From JACVRW01 sp963812915 (lineage in GTDB: Bacteria; Actinomycetota; Thermoleophilia; Solirubrobacterales; Thermoleophilaceae): a stretch of DNA of 64,000 bases. The stretch covers positions 186,001 to 250,000 of the forward strand of contig CAWEXB010000003.1 in the NCBI GenBank assembly GCA_963812915.1, given 5' to 3'. Below, one piece after another: positions 44,162-53,273 of this stretch. Made by a program: the position numbers and the translations under genes. The notes beneath the pieces are model-generated. The model saw nothing but the letters and a program-made list of their open reading frames with translations. It had not been told where the DNA came from and ran no database searches. Position 1 is the first letter of the stretch; every line of letters begins with the position of its first letter.

Positions 44162-46462
44162 ATGGCGCCTCCACGAGCAGCCGGGCGGCTGGAGATCTGG
44201 GCCGCTCGGGCCTGGAACGTCTTCAACGAGGGGCGTCCCTTCTCGCTCGTCTACCCCGTCCTCGTGCTCGTCTGCGCGGCGCCGGTCGGCCTCGGCCCCG
44301 ACGGGCCGCTGCCGCTCGCGTTGGCCGGCGCGCTCGGCATCGCGCTCGTGCAGTCGCGGTTCGAGTTCCCGCTGCGGGAGCGCGCGCTGCTGTGGCTCGC
44401 GCTGCTTGCCTCGGTTCCGCTGCTGGAGGTGTGGCGCGCGCCCGGGCTGCTCGCCGGCGCGGTGGCCGGCTGGGCCGTCTTCACCGTGGTCGTGTGGGGA
44501 TCGATCTACTACCGCCTCCGGACCGGGGCCCCGTGGACGAACGGCCTGCGTTTCTGGCGTCTCGTGCTGACGAACTCGGACCCGACGAGCGGCAACGCTC
44601 TCGAGCAGTTGCCGAAGTTGCTGATGGCGCTTGCGGCGGGGACGCTGCTGGCCGAGGAGCCGTCGGGCGGCTCGGCCCTTCGCATCCTGACGCTGGCGCT
44701 GCTCGTCGCGGCTCTGGGGACCCTCGCCTGGCGTAGGTTCGCCCGGCGCCGGCTGCCGCGGTACCCGGCGCGCCGGGACGCGTCCTCGTCCCCCTCCGGC
44801 GGCGCGCTCGCCCGGCGCGTCTACGTGATCGTCGTCGACGGCTGCAACCGCGACCGCCTCTGGCAGGCCCACACCCCGGTGATCGACCGCCTCGCCCGCG
44901 AGGGGACCGAGTACCTCGCGGTCGAGCCCGCCTACCCGGCGCGCACGGTCGTCTGCTTCTCCTCGATGCTGACCGGCGCAAGCCCGGCGGAGCACGGCAT
45001 GCGCTCGAACTTCGCGCCGCGCCTGGGCGTGCGCGTCGAGTCGATCTTCGACGTGCTCGCGCGGCATGGCCGCCGCGGCCGGCTGGTCGGGATCGCCCAC
45101 TTGCTCGATCCCTTCGGCGAGGAGGTGGTGCGCTCGGTGACGTCGGTCCAGCCCACCGGGATGATCGACGGCTCGCTGTGTGCGGAGGGAAGGCGCTTGA
45201 TCGAGGAGGAGGACCCCGACCTGCTGGTACTGCAGCTGCTCGCGGCCGACCAGCTCGGCCACGTCCGTGGCGTGCGCAGTCCGGAATACCTCGACCAGCT
45301 CGCCGAGACCGACCGCCACGTGGGCGACTTCCTCGCCTTCCTCGAAGAGCGCGGCAAGCTCGAGCACGCCACGGTGATCCTGATGGCCGACCACGGGCAG
45401 GGGCGCGGCATCGGCGGGCACGGGCACCTCGACTGGGGCGAGCGCCCGGTCCCGTTCGTCGTCTGGGGCGCCGGGGCCGCGCCCGCCGCGACCCGGCGCG
45501 AGCGGCGCTCTGTGTGCGAGCTGGCCGTCACGATCGCGGAGCTTCTCGGCGTCGAGCCGCCCGCCGGCGCCCGCGGCCGCCCGCTGGTACCCGCGCTCGA
45601 GGCAGCGGTCGAGCCGGTGCGGCCGGGGCGCTGCCTCGCGATCGTCGTCGCGCGCGACGAGGAGCGCGCCCTGGCCGACGTGCTCGCCGGCATCCCGCGC
45701 GAGGCCTGCGGGATGCCGGTCGATCGGCTGCTCGTGGACGACGGCTCGCGCGACGCGACGCCCTCGATCGGCCGCGGGCTGGGCGCCCGGGTCGTGTCGC
45801 ACGAGACCTCGCGGGGCGTCGGCGCGGCGCTCCGCACCGGGCTGGAGATCGCTCGGGACGAGGGCTACTCGGCGGCCGTGTACCTCGACGGCGACGGCGA
45901 GTACGCACCGGCGGACTTCGACCGCCTGCTCGACCCGATCGCGCGCGGACGCGCCGATTACGTGCTCGGTTCGCGTTTCCTCGGCGAGCGCGACGGGATG
46001 AGCTGGCACCGGACGCTCGCCAACCGCGCCACGAGCGCGCTGCTCGGCACGCTGATGGAGACGGTGATCGGCGATGGCCAGACCGGCTACCGCGCCCTCT
46101 CGGCGCGTGCCCTGAACGTCGCCCGCATCCGCCACGACTACAACTACGCCCAGGTGCTGACGCTCTCGTTGTGGGGCGCAGGCATCGACCCGCTCGAGGT
46201 GCCGATCGGCTACCGCCGCCGGACGAGCGGCAGGTCGTTCATTCGCTATCCCGAGTACTTCGCGCGCGTCGCGCCGGCCATCTGGCGCGAGTGGCGCGCT
46301 TCGCGCACGACGAGGAGGGCGATCGCCGCGCCGATGCCGGCCGCCAGCCAGTACGCCCAGCCGCCGTCCGGCTCGAACAACGGGAATAGCTCGACGAGCG
46401 GCCCGAACGGCGCGTCGGGGCGGTCGGTGACGAGCTCGCCGCCGGCGCGGACATCGACGTAG
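44162..46462 (+). CDS. Membrane-anchored type I phosphodiesterase fused to GT2 glycosyltransferase
   Basis: A 766-residue fusion. Residues 1-200 have about five membrane helices. Residues about 220-480 are an alkaline-phosphatase-superfamily phosphodiesterase (VYVIVVDGCNRDRLWQAHTP, nucleophile Thr in PARTVVCFSSMLTG, metal motifs ADQLGHVRG and MADHGQGRG). Residues about 490-720 are a GT-A family 2 transferase like polyprenol-phosphate mannosyltransferase (AIVVARDEE, LLVDDGSRDATP, YLDGDGEY). The last 45 residues lie opposite the coding part of the convergent gene and are low in family similarity, so the true end may be a little earlier. It is probably an envelope lipid or glycan enzyme; substrate unknown. 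Confidence 0.82.
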   Translation: MAPPRAAGRLEIWAARAWNVFNEGRPFSLVYPVLVLVCAAPVGLGPDGPLPLALAGALGIALVQSRFEFPLRERALLWLALLASVPLLEVWRAPGLLAGAVAGWAVFTVVVWGSIYYRLRTGAPWTNGLRFWRLVLTNSDPTSGNALEQLPKLLMALAAGTLLAEEPSGGSALRILTLALLVAALGTLAWRRFARRRLPRYPARRDASSSPSGGALARRVYVIVVDGCNRDRLWQAHTPVIDRLAREGTEYLAVEPAYPARTVVCFSSMLTGASPAEHGMRSNFAPRLGVRVESIFDVLARHGRRGRLVGIAHLLDPFGEEVVRSVTSVQPTGMIDGSLCAEGRRLIEEEDPDLLVLQLLAADQLGHVRGVRSPEYLDQLAETDRHVGDFLAFLEERGKLEHATVILMADHGQGRGIGGHGHLDWGERPVPFVVWGAGAAPAATRRERRSVCELAVTIAELLGVEPPAGARGRPLVPALEAAVEPVRPGRCLAIVVARDEERALADVLAGIPREACGMPVDRLLVDDGSRDATPSIGRGLGARVVSHETSRGVGAALRTGLEIARDEGYSAAVYLDGDGEYAPADFDRLLDPIARGRADYVLGSRFLGERDGMSWHRTLANRATSALLGTLMETVIGDGQTGYRALSARALNVARIRHDYNYAQVLTLSLWGAGIDPLEVPIGYRRRTSGRSFIRYPEYFARVAPAIWREWRASRTTRRAIAAPMPAASQYAQPPSGSNNGNSSTSGPNGASGRSVTSSPPARTST

Positions 46463-47635
46463 AGCCAGACGCGAGCCGGCGAGCGTCAGGACCCCGAGGG
46501 CGGCGCCGAGGCGGGGCGTAAAGCGAAGGCCCCAGGCGACGAGCGGGATCGCCAGCGGCAGCGCGGCCAGCAGATGTCTAGTCGGGAACCAGAAGCCGAA
46601 CATGGTGGGGGCCAGGAAGGCGGCGACCGCGAGCTGGGCGCCGATCGCGGCGCAGCACAGCCCGGCGGTCAGCTCGATCTCACGAATCGCGGGCACGGCG
46701 CGCGCGAGACGGTCGCGGCGGGAGCGCCAGAAGAGCCACAGCCCGGCGAACGCGAGCAGGAACACGGGCGCCCAGCGAAGCAGCCCGTACTCGCGATCGA
46801 TGAAGAGCGCAACCAGGCGGTACGCGCGCTCCAGATAGCCGCCTGGGAACGAGGCGTCGGTGGCCGTCTCCTCCCCCAGGTCGGCGGCGTAAGGGGTCGG
46901 ACCCCCATAGAGGGCCTCGTTCAGGCCGATGTAGAGCGCCACGCTGAAGAGCGAGAGCTCGACCGACCCGATTGCGAGGGTGCGCCGCCGCACGCGCCAG
47001 AGCGCCCGAGCGGCCAAGTACCCGATGACCAGCCCGGCGGGCACGAACTTGGTGCCGATCCAGGGGAGAATCCCGAGCAGGGCGAAGCAGCCGAACCCGT
47101 CCCTGCGGCTCGGGCGGTTGTCGAGCCGGAGAGCGAGCAGAGCGGCGCCCGCGAGCGCGGCGCCGGCGGTCAGCTCGGGATAGACCGCCGTGGAATAGGC
47201 GAGGAACGGCGGACTGAGGCCGGCCGCAAACGCCGCCCCGATCGCCCACGGGTCGGGCACCACCCGCAGCGCCAGCCGGTACGCGAGCGCCACCGACAAC
47301 GCTGCGATCGCCGCCAGGAAGAGCTCGACGGCTCGGGCGCCTCCGAGCGCATACGCCGGGGCGATCAGCAACGGGAAGCCCAGCCCGTGCGGCTCGTTCA
47401 GCCGCCCTTGGGTCTCCTCGCCGTGCCTGTCGAGGTCGTACGGGTAGAAGTCGGCGTAGGCGCGGGCGGCGTACTGGTTCTTGACGTCGACGTCCCCGTC
47501 CTCAACCAGCGACTCGGCCGCGAGCAGGTAGTGGGGCTCGTCGCCGCCGTAATCCGAGTCGCCGAAGGCGCCCAGTCCGAGCGTTGCGGCGTAGACGCCG
47601 AATAGGAGGAGCCAGAGCGCGGCAGTCCGTCGCAC
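46246..47635 (-). CDS. Multi-pass membrane protein, GT-C/GT39-like, one frameshift
   Basis: A hydrophobic protein with about ten helices. The first loop GDSDYGGDEPHYLLAAESLV has the Asp/Glu-rich motif of GT-C glycosyltransferases. The frame runs from GTG 47633-47635 to about 46475. There frame 1 turns into shadow, and the other frame continues VWLYVDVRAGGELVTDRPDA and a last TM (WAYWLAAGIGAAIALLVV) to TAG 46246-46248. One surplus base near 46467-46475 explains this. It overlaps the convergent GT2 fusion by about 215 bases. A role with that gene in polyprenol-linked glycan assembly is inferred. Confidence 0.78.
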
Positions 47636-47677
47636 GGACGGCGTGCTACCACACCTCGGGTCGTCGATACTCCGCTC

Positions 47678-48454
47678 ATGCTCGATATCTGTGTAGCGGG
47701 AGCGACGGGATGGACCGGCTCGGCGGTGGTGCAGGCGGTGCTCGAGGCCGATGACCTGGGCCTGCGGTCCGCCGTCGCGCGGTCCGCGGCCGGAGAGGAG
47801 GTGGCCGGCGCACGCGTGTTCGGTCGCGTGGGCGAGGCCCTCGACGGCGTCGACGTCCTGATCGACTACACCTCGCATCTCGTCGTCAAGGAGAACGTGC
47901 TGACAGCGATCGAGGGTGGCGTCGCGGTGGTGGTCGGAACGTCCGGCCTCAGCGCCGACGACTACGCCGACATCGACGCGGCGGCGCGCTCGCGCGGAGT
48001 CGGGGTCGTGGCCGCCGGCAACTTCTCGCTGACCGCCGCGATGGCCCAGGCCGCGGCGCTGCTCGTGGCCCGCCACCTGCCGCACTGGGAGGTCATCGAC
48101 TACGCGAGCGCCACCAAGCCCGACGCGCCCAGCGGCACCTCGCGCGAGCTGGCGGAGCGGCTCGCCGAGGTGCGCCGGCCGGTCCTCCACCGCCCGCTCG
48201 ACGAGACCGACGGGCCGCGCGAAGCGCGCGGCACCACGGTCGGCGGCGCCCAGGTCCACTCGGTCCGTCTGCCCAGCTTCGTCGTCTCGACCGAGGTGCT
48301 CTTCGGGCTGCCCGACGAACGCTTGTCGATCCGACACGACGCCGGCGGATCGCCGACGCCGTACGTCGCCGGAACCCTGCTCGCGGCTCGGCTGGCGCCG
48401 GAGCGGGTGGGGCTCACCCGCGGCCTCGACTCGCTGCTGCTGGAGTCCGGTTGA
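47678..48454 (+). CDS. dapB: 4-hydroxy-tetrahydrodipicolinate reductase
   Basis: A 258-residue protein of the DapB family for lysine/diaminopimelate synthesis. N-terminal NAD(P) motif is CVAGATGWTGSAVVQAV, then VLIDYTSHLVVKENVLTAI and VVVGTSGLS. The catalytic loop is YASATKPDAPSGTSRELAE. The second half of the family signature (HHxxKxDAPSG) is altered at the first His pair (SATKPDAPSG), so activity may differ from classical DapB. The other dap genes are not here. Confidence 0.85.
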   Translation: MLDICVAGATGWTGSAVVQAVLEADDLGLRSAVARSAAGEEVAGARVFGRVGEALDGVDVLIDYTSHLVVKENVLTAIEGGVAVVVGTSGLSADDYADIDAAARSRGVGVVAAGNFSLTAAMAQAAALLVARHLPHWEVIDYASATKPDAPSGTSRELAERLAEVRRPVLHRPLDETDGPREARGTTVGGAQVHSVRLPSFVVSTEVLFGLPDERLSIRHDAGGSPTPYVAGTLLAARLAPERVGLTRGLDSLLLESG

Positions 48455-48485
48455 CCCGCTCGATCAGTCATTAGGAGTCGTCCGG

Positions 48486-49251
48486 GTGCTCGACGAAAGG
48501 CTTGTCACGACGCTCCACGTAGAGGCGCTGCGCCGCCGCGGGCTGCACGCCGAGCACGAGCCGCACCTGCTCTTCCAGGCGTCGACGATCGCCTCGCTGC
48601 TCGACGGCGCCTACGACGGAGACCTCACCTTCGCCGAGCTGGCCGAGCACGGCGACCTCGGGCTCGGGACGCTCAACCGCCTCGACGGCGAGATGATCGC
48701 GGTGGACGGGCGCTTCTACCGCGCGGACCTCGACGGGCGGATGGAGGAGATCGATCCGGGTGCGCGTACGCCCTTCGCTGTCGTCGTGTTCTTCTCGCCG
48801 ACGGTCGACGTCACGATCGGCTCCGCGGCGAGATGCGTTGGAGGAGGTCGAGCGTCATAGGCCTTCTGGGGCGCCGGCGTTCGCGGTGCGGCTCGACGGC
48901 ACGTTCGAGCTGGTCCGCGCTCGCTCGGTCCCGCGCCAAAGTCCCCCGTACCGTCCCCTCGCCGAAGTGGCGGCCGAGCAGAACGTGTTCGAGCTGGCGG
49001 ACGTGAGCGGGACGCTGGTCGGCTTCTGCTTCCCCGACTACGCGCAGGGTCTCGAGGTCACCGGCTACCACTTCCACTTCATCGACCAAGACCGGGAGCG
49101 AGGCGGACACGTCCTTCACTGCCGCGTCCGCGGCGGCCGGCTCCGGATCGACCCCTCGAGCGGATGGCGGCTGGAGCTGCCGCCGGGAGTGGAGCTCGAA
49201 TCCGGGCACGTCGACGGCGAGGCGCTCGACCGGATCGAGCGCAGCGCGTAG
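48486..49251 (+). CDS. budA: Alpha-acetolactate decarboxylase, one frameshift
   Basis: A BudA-family protein of about 254 residues after correction. LVTTLHVEALRRRGLHAEHE is the N-terminus; LFQASTIASLLDGAYDGDLT and DGEMIAVDGRFYRAD follow in frame 3. Near 48826-48830 the frame changes to frame 1, which continues RDALEEVERH, FELVRARSVPRQSPPYRPL and the zinc-binding GYHFHFIDQDRERGGHVLH. One surplus base accounts for it. It would convert acetolactate to acetoin. GTG 48486 is used. No acetolactate synthase or butanediol dehydrogenase is adjacent. Confidence 0.86.
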
Positions 49252-49257
49252 CGCCGC

Positions 49258-50391
49258 TCAGCAGCCGAGCGCCCGCGCGATCACCATCTGCTGCACCTCG
49301 TCGGTGCCCTCGCCGATCGTGAGGATCTTGGCGTCGCGGTAGAAGCGGCTGACGGGGTACTCCTCGATGTAGCCGTAGCCGCCGTGAATCTGAACGGCCT
49401 CCTCGCTCGCCTTGACGGCCAGGCGACCCGTCTTTAGCTTGGCCTGCGCCGCGGTCAGGCTGAAGCTCTTGCCGGCGTCCTTCTCGAGTGCCGCCTTGTA
49501 GGTCAGCAGCCGCGCCGCCTCGATCTCCGTCGAGAGGTCGGCGAGCTTGGCCTGGATCGTTTGGAACTTCGAGATCGGCCGGCCGAAGGCAATCCGCTGC
49601 TTGGCATAGGCGAGGGCCTCGTCGAGCGCGCCCTGGGCGAGACCCACGCCCATTGCCGACACGCCGATCCGGCCGCCGTCGAGCGTCTGCAGGAACTGGC
49701 TGAAGCCGCGGCCTCGTCGTCCGACGAGGTTGGCCTCGGGCACGCGGCAGTCCTCGAAGCTGAGCGGCCGGGTGTCGGAGGCGTTCCAGCCCATCTTGCG
49801 GTAGGGCTCGCCGATCTCGTAGCCGGGCGTGCCGGTGGGCACGAGGATGTTGGAGATCTCGTCCTCGCCGGTGCGGGCGGTGATGGTGACGACGCCCGAA
49901 AGCCGCGTCCCCGAGTTCGTGATGAACGCCTTCGAGCCGTTGATGACCCAGTGGCCGTCCTCGAGGGTCGCCCGGGTGCGTGTGTTGCCGGCGTCCGAGC
50001 CCGCCTCGGGCTCGGTCAGGCCGAAGGCGCCGAGCCTCTGGCCCGAGCAGAGCTGGGGCAGCCACTCCTCCTTCTGGGCATCCGAGCCGAACGCGTAGAT
50101 CGGCCACGTGCCGAGGCTCGTATGCGCCGCCACCGTGATCGCGACGCTCGAGTCCACGCGGGTCAGCTCCTCGATCGCGATCGCATAGCTCAGGTTGTCG
50201 GCGCCGCCACCGCCGTACTCCTCCGGATAGGGGATCCCCATCAGCCCGAGCTCACCGAGCTTGCGAACGATCTCGTACGGGAAGCTCTTGGTGCGATCGA
50301 GCTCCTCGGCCACGGGCCTGACCTCGCCCTCGGCGAAGTCGCGCACGAGGCGCCGGACGTCCTGCTGCTCGCTGGTGAGGTCGAAGTTCAC
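49258..50391 (-). CDS. Acyl-CoA dehydrogenase
   Basis: A 377-residue FAD enzyme. The N-terminal helical domain has DFAEGEVRPVAEELDRT, followed by FGLTEPEAGSDAGNTRTRA, VINGSKAFITNSGT and QIHGGYGYIEEYPVSRFYRD. The C-terminal IGEGTDEVQQMVIARALG carries the position of the FAD contact; the catalytic Glu of short/medium-chain enzymes fits YIEEYPV. Closer to butyryl/glutaryl-type dehydrogenases than the enzyme at 12356. ATG at 50389-50391. Convergent with budA, 6 bases apart. Confidence 0.92.
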   Translation of the reverse strand: MNFDLTSEQQDVRRLVRDFAEGEVRPVAEELDRTKSFPYEIVRKLGELGLMGIPYPEEYGGGGADNLSYAIAIEELTRVDSSVAITVAAHTSLGTWPIYAFGSDAQKEEWLPQLCSGQRLGAFGLTEPEAGSDAGNTRTRATLEDGHWVINGSKAFITNSGTRLSGVVTITARTGEDEISNILVPTGTPGYEIGEPYRKMGWNASDTRPLSFEDCRVPEANLVGRRGRGFSQFLQTLDGGRIGVSAMGVGLAQGALDEALAYAKQRIAFGRPISKFQTIQAKLADLSTEIEAARLLTYKAALEKDAGKSFSLTAAQAKLKTGRLAVKASEEAVQIHGGYGYIEEYPVSRFYRDAKILTIGEGTDEVQQMVIARALGC

Positions 50392-50485
50392 GTGGGCGCG
50401 GGATCGTATCCGGCGCCCGGAGGCGGCTTGCGATGCGCCTCGCGGCTCAGGGAACGCCCGCCGAGGTCGATCCCGGCGGCGAGCG

Positions 50486-51712
50486 TCAGACCACTCGGCG
50501 TAGCCGTCGCCCCATCGCCGCTCCCGACGCCTCGAAGATCGTGCAGAGCTGCAGGAAGGTGGCGTCCGGGTCGCGCCGGCGCAGACGCTCGTAGTGGCGC
50601 CTGACCAGACGGGCGGGCATCATGAGCGCGGCCGCGAACTCGTTCGCCTCGCTCTCCTCCGGTGGATAGGCCGGGCGGGGTTCGGCAGAGCCGTTCGGCG
50701 GGTCCACCGTCTGCGAGCGGCACCACACGGCCCCGCCGGCGCTGTGCAGGCACCAGTGGCCCAGCTCGTGGGAGATCGTGAAACGACGCCGCGGCTTCGA
50801 CTCCCGGGCCTCGGTCGCGTTCACCCAGATCTCCCCGCGCGCCGGCAGGAGCAGGCCGGACAGGCTCTGCGTCGCGGGCAGGTCCGGTACGCCGGGGGCC
50901 GCGCGGAGGTCGTCGACGTCGCGGATGTGCAGGCCGAAGCAGGAGTCTGCGATGTGCTCGACCGGGACCGGCAGGGTGTCGCCATTCCAGATCCAGTCCG
51001 GCACCTGCGAAAGCACCCGCTCAGCGCGCTCTTCGATCGTGACCTCCACCGTCGCGTGATGGTAGGTGCTCCGAGGTTCGGCGAGCCGACGGTTCAGCCG
51101 CGCGCGGAAGAGGCGGTCGACCTCGTCCCACTCCTCCGGCGGCGCGGGTGCGACCGCTTCCTTCTCGGGCTCCTCGCTGCGGGTCGTGCGGGTGTACACC
51201 GCGCCCGCCTCGGGCGGCCGGCCCCCCGGCGCTGGCATCCCGCCCGCGCTCCGCAGGGCGTCCTTGCCGTAGCCGACGATCTTGCCGAGCGCCTCGAGGA
51301 CGCTGTCGGATACTCCCGACGCCGGCAGCCGGCCCTGCTCCATCTCGTGGTAGTAGGAGGCGACCTTCTCCTGTTTGGACTGCGCGCCCAGGCGGGCCGC
51401 CAGCTCGGCCACGAGGTCCGCCCGCTTGATGCGAGCCTGGTTTCGGAGGCGCGGCAGGAGGACCGGCCACAGGCCGGCCGAGCCGGCCAGCGTGCGCTGC
51501 ACCGAGTCGGCCACGGCGGCCGCGGGCGAGTCGCGGAGCGCGGCGGCGTCGAACTCGCGGCGGGGCGCCCGCTCCAGGTACGCGTCGATCAGACCCGCGA
51601 GCTGCTCGCGCTCGACCCCCGATAGGCGGGAGAGGAATCGCTCGGGGTCGGCCTCGCCGCCGCTTCGGTGCGCCTCCTTGTACTCCGCGAGCAGTCGCTC
51701 CAGGTCGTTCAT
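50486..51712 (-). CDS. IrrE/ImmA-type metalloprotease with anti-sigma-like N-terminus
   Basis: A 408-residue protein. Residues 1-60 (LLAEYKEAHRSGGEADPERF then EREQLAGLIDAYLERAP) resemble the ranked helices seen next to ECF sigma factors. Residues about 85-160 look HTH-like (IKRADLVAELAARLG then YYHEMEQGRLPASGV). Residues about 240-400 are a peptidase M78/IrrE domain with the zinc motif HELGHWCLH (His315, Glu316, His319) and a downstream SEANEFAAALMMPARLV giving the third ligand. It starts with an ATG overlapping the sigma factor stop by 4 bases. Most likely it controls, or is controlled by, that sigma factor through cleavage; inferred. Confidence 0.82.
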   Translation of the reverse strand: MNDLERLLAEYKEAHRSGGEADPERFLSRLSGVEREQLAGLIDAYLERAPRREFDAAALRDSPAAAVADSVQRTLAGSAGLWPVLLPRLRNQARIKRADLVAELAARLGAQSKQEKVASYYHEMEQGRLPASGVSDSVLEALGKIVGYGKDALRSAGGMPAPGGRPPEAGAVYTRTTRSEEPEKEAVAPAPPEEWDEVDRLFRARLNRRLAEPRSTYHHATVEVTIEERAERVLSQVPDWIWNGDTLPVPVEHIADSCFGLHIRDVDDLRAAPGVPDLPATQSLSGLLLPARGEIWVNATEARESKPRRRFTISHELGHWCLHSAGGAVWCRSQTVDPPNGSAEPRPAYPPEESEANEFAAALMMPARLVRRHYERLRRRDPDATFLQLCTIFEASGAAMGRRLRRVV

Positions 51713-52347
51713 CGCCTACCTCGACTGTTCCCAGCCTCGAGGAGCTCCCTGAAGCGCCTCTGGAAGCGTGAGGCGACCTGGTGCACGTTCGCCTCCGTCA
51801 TCCCGCCTCCCACCAGCTCCGCCGCCGAGGCGGCGGGATGAGGCCCAAGGAGATAGACCTCGATAACCCGGCGGTGGCGCGCGTCGTCGATCTCCCCGAG
51901 GGCCTGCTCCAGGCAAAGCCGGGCGAAGAGGGCGTCGCCCTCGAAGGCCACGGACGGCTCGGCGCCCCATACATCCTCCTCGTCCCGGTGCTCGCTCGGG
52001 AGCCGGGTGGTGCGTGGCCTGCGCTTGCGGGCTTCGAGGTAGTCGGCGATCCGCCGGTTCAGGATCGTGTGCAGCCAGCTGCGGAACTCCCCGATCGACT
52101 TACCGTCGAACGCCGACGCGATCGCACTCGACACGGCCTCACCGGCCACGTCCTCGGCGTCGGCCGAGGGGAGCTTCAATCGGGCGCGGCTCACGAGGGT
52201 GTCCCAGTAGCCGTAGACCAACACGCTGACCGCGAGCCTCATGGCGTCGTGGCGAGCCGCCTCGCGGGCCTGACGCAGGTAGTCGATGAGCTCGTCATCG
52301 CTCAGCGTCGTCAGCCGAAGCTCGGGAAGCTCTTGAAAGCCGGCCAA
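51709..52347 (-). CDS. RNA polymerase sigma factor, ECF-like
   Basis: A 212-residue protein. Region 2 is at about residues 35-105 (DTLVSRARLKLPSADAEDVA then KSIGEFRSWLHTILNRRIADY, the -10 recognition helix type), followed by a charged linker (EARKRRPRTTRLPSEHRDEE). A shortened region 4 (LEQALGEIDDARHRRVIEVY then GMTEANVHQVASRFQRRFRE) gives -35 recognition. The only in-frame start that fits is TTG 52345-52347. It is coupled to the metalloprotease gene by a 4-base overlap. Regulon unknown; no matching promoter motif was seen in the window. Confidence 0.8.
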   Translation of the reverse strand: MAGFQELPELRLTTLSDDELIDYLRQAREAARHDAMRLAVSVLVYGYWDTLVSRARLKLPSADAEDVAGEAVSSAIASAFDGKSIGEFRSWLHTILNRRIADYLEARKRRPRTTRLPSEHRDEEDVWGAEPSVAFEGDALFARLCLEQALGEIDDARHRRVIEVYLLGPHPAASAAELVGGGMTEANVHQVASRFQRRFRELLEAGNSRGRR

Positions 52348-52388
52348 TGGCGGGGGAGTCCGCTGTTTGCGACTCGATCTGACGCGTC

Positions 52389-53168
52389 CTACTGCTCCTC
52401 CCTCGGCGCCGGCTGCATCAGCGAGAAGAACGCGCCCTGGGTGTCGTTCAGCACCGCGAACCGGCCCACGCCCGGCAGGTCCGTGGGCGGGACCGAGACA
52501 GTCCCGCCGAGCTCCTTGGCCCTTTCCGCGGCGGCCTCGGCGTCCCCGACCGCGAAGTAGACCATCCAGTGGGGCGGGATCTCCGGGGGCCACTGCTCGT
52601 CCATCTCGATCATGCCCGCGATTCCGCGGTCCCCCAAGTTCCAGATCGTGTAGGTGACGTCGCCCATCGGCGTGTCCGAAGGCGTCCAGCCGAAGACGGC
52701 GCTGTAGAACGGCTTCGAGCCCTCGGCGTCGCGAGTGGCCAGCTCATTCCAGGTGAGAGAGCCGGGCTCGTTGAACAACTCGGCGCCCGTGTTCTGCTTT
52801 GGCTGCCAGCAGGCAAAGGCTGCGCCCGGCGGGTCCGTGAAGACGCCCATCCGGCCTTGGTCGAGCACGTCGAATGGCTCGAGCAGCACCTGGCCGCCGT
52901 TCTCCTTCACCCCGGCGGCCACGCCGTCGGCGTCGTCGGTGCTGATGTAGGTGACCCACACGACCGGCTGCTGATCGTTCTGCTGCGGACCGTGGCCGGC
53001 CACGATCTTGCCGTCCTTTCGGAACAGGCGGTAGCCGCCCGTCTCCTCAGGCGGCCCCGCCTCCTCGGACTTCCAGCCGAAGAGACCGCCGTAGAAGGCG
53101 GCGGTGGCGTCGGGGTCGGGGGAAGCGATGTCGACCCACAGCGGGGTCCCGGGGGGCTTGTCGGGCAT
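52389..53168 (-). CDS. Two-domain VOC family protein
   Basis: A 259-residue protein with two VOC modules (residues about 8-125, PLWVDIASPDPDATAAFYGG; about 135-255, LTWNELATRDAEGSKPFYSA). This is the family of two-domain glyoxalase-like proteins often linked to bleomycin-resistance or hydroxylase annotations in actinobacteria. ATG 53166-53168 has a strong AAGGAGGAG ribosome site. It is divergent from the GcvH-like gene. Substrate unknown. Confidence 0.9.
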   Translation of the reverse strand: MPDKPPGTPLWVDIASPDPDATAAFYGGLFGWKSEEAGPPEETGGYRLFRKDGKIVAGHGPQQNDQQPVVWVTYISTDDADGVAAGVKENGGQVLLEPFDVLDQGRMGVFTDPPGAAFACWQPKQNTGAELFNEPGSLTWNELATRDAEGSKPFYSAVFGWTPSDTPMGDVTYTIWNLGDRGIAGMIEMDEQWPPEIPPHWMVYFAVGDAEAAAERAKELGGTVSVPPTDLPGVGRFAVLNDTQGAFFSLMQPAPREEQ

Positions 53169-53273
53169 CTGGCTCCTCCTTGGACGGGTGCCGGCCGATT
53201 GTGCCCCAAAGGGTCCGCGCACGCAGGCCACCGCTCTTCCGTCCGGCCGGCACGCGAGGCTCGGCTGCGTCCG

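Noticed and set aside
44147..48337. A 1396-codon open frame on the minus strand
   Set aside because: Only the part encoded between about 46475 and 47635 has protein character. The rest is antisense to the phosphodiesterase/GT2 and dapB genes and is Arg/His/Gln-rich, as expected for shadow frames in GC-rich DNA.
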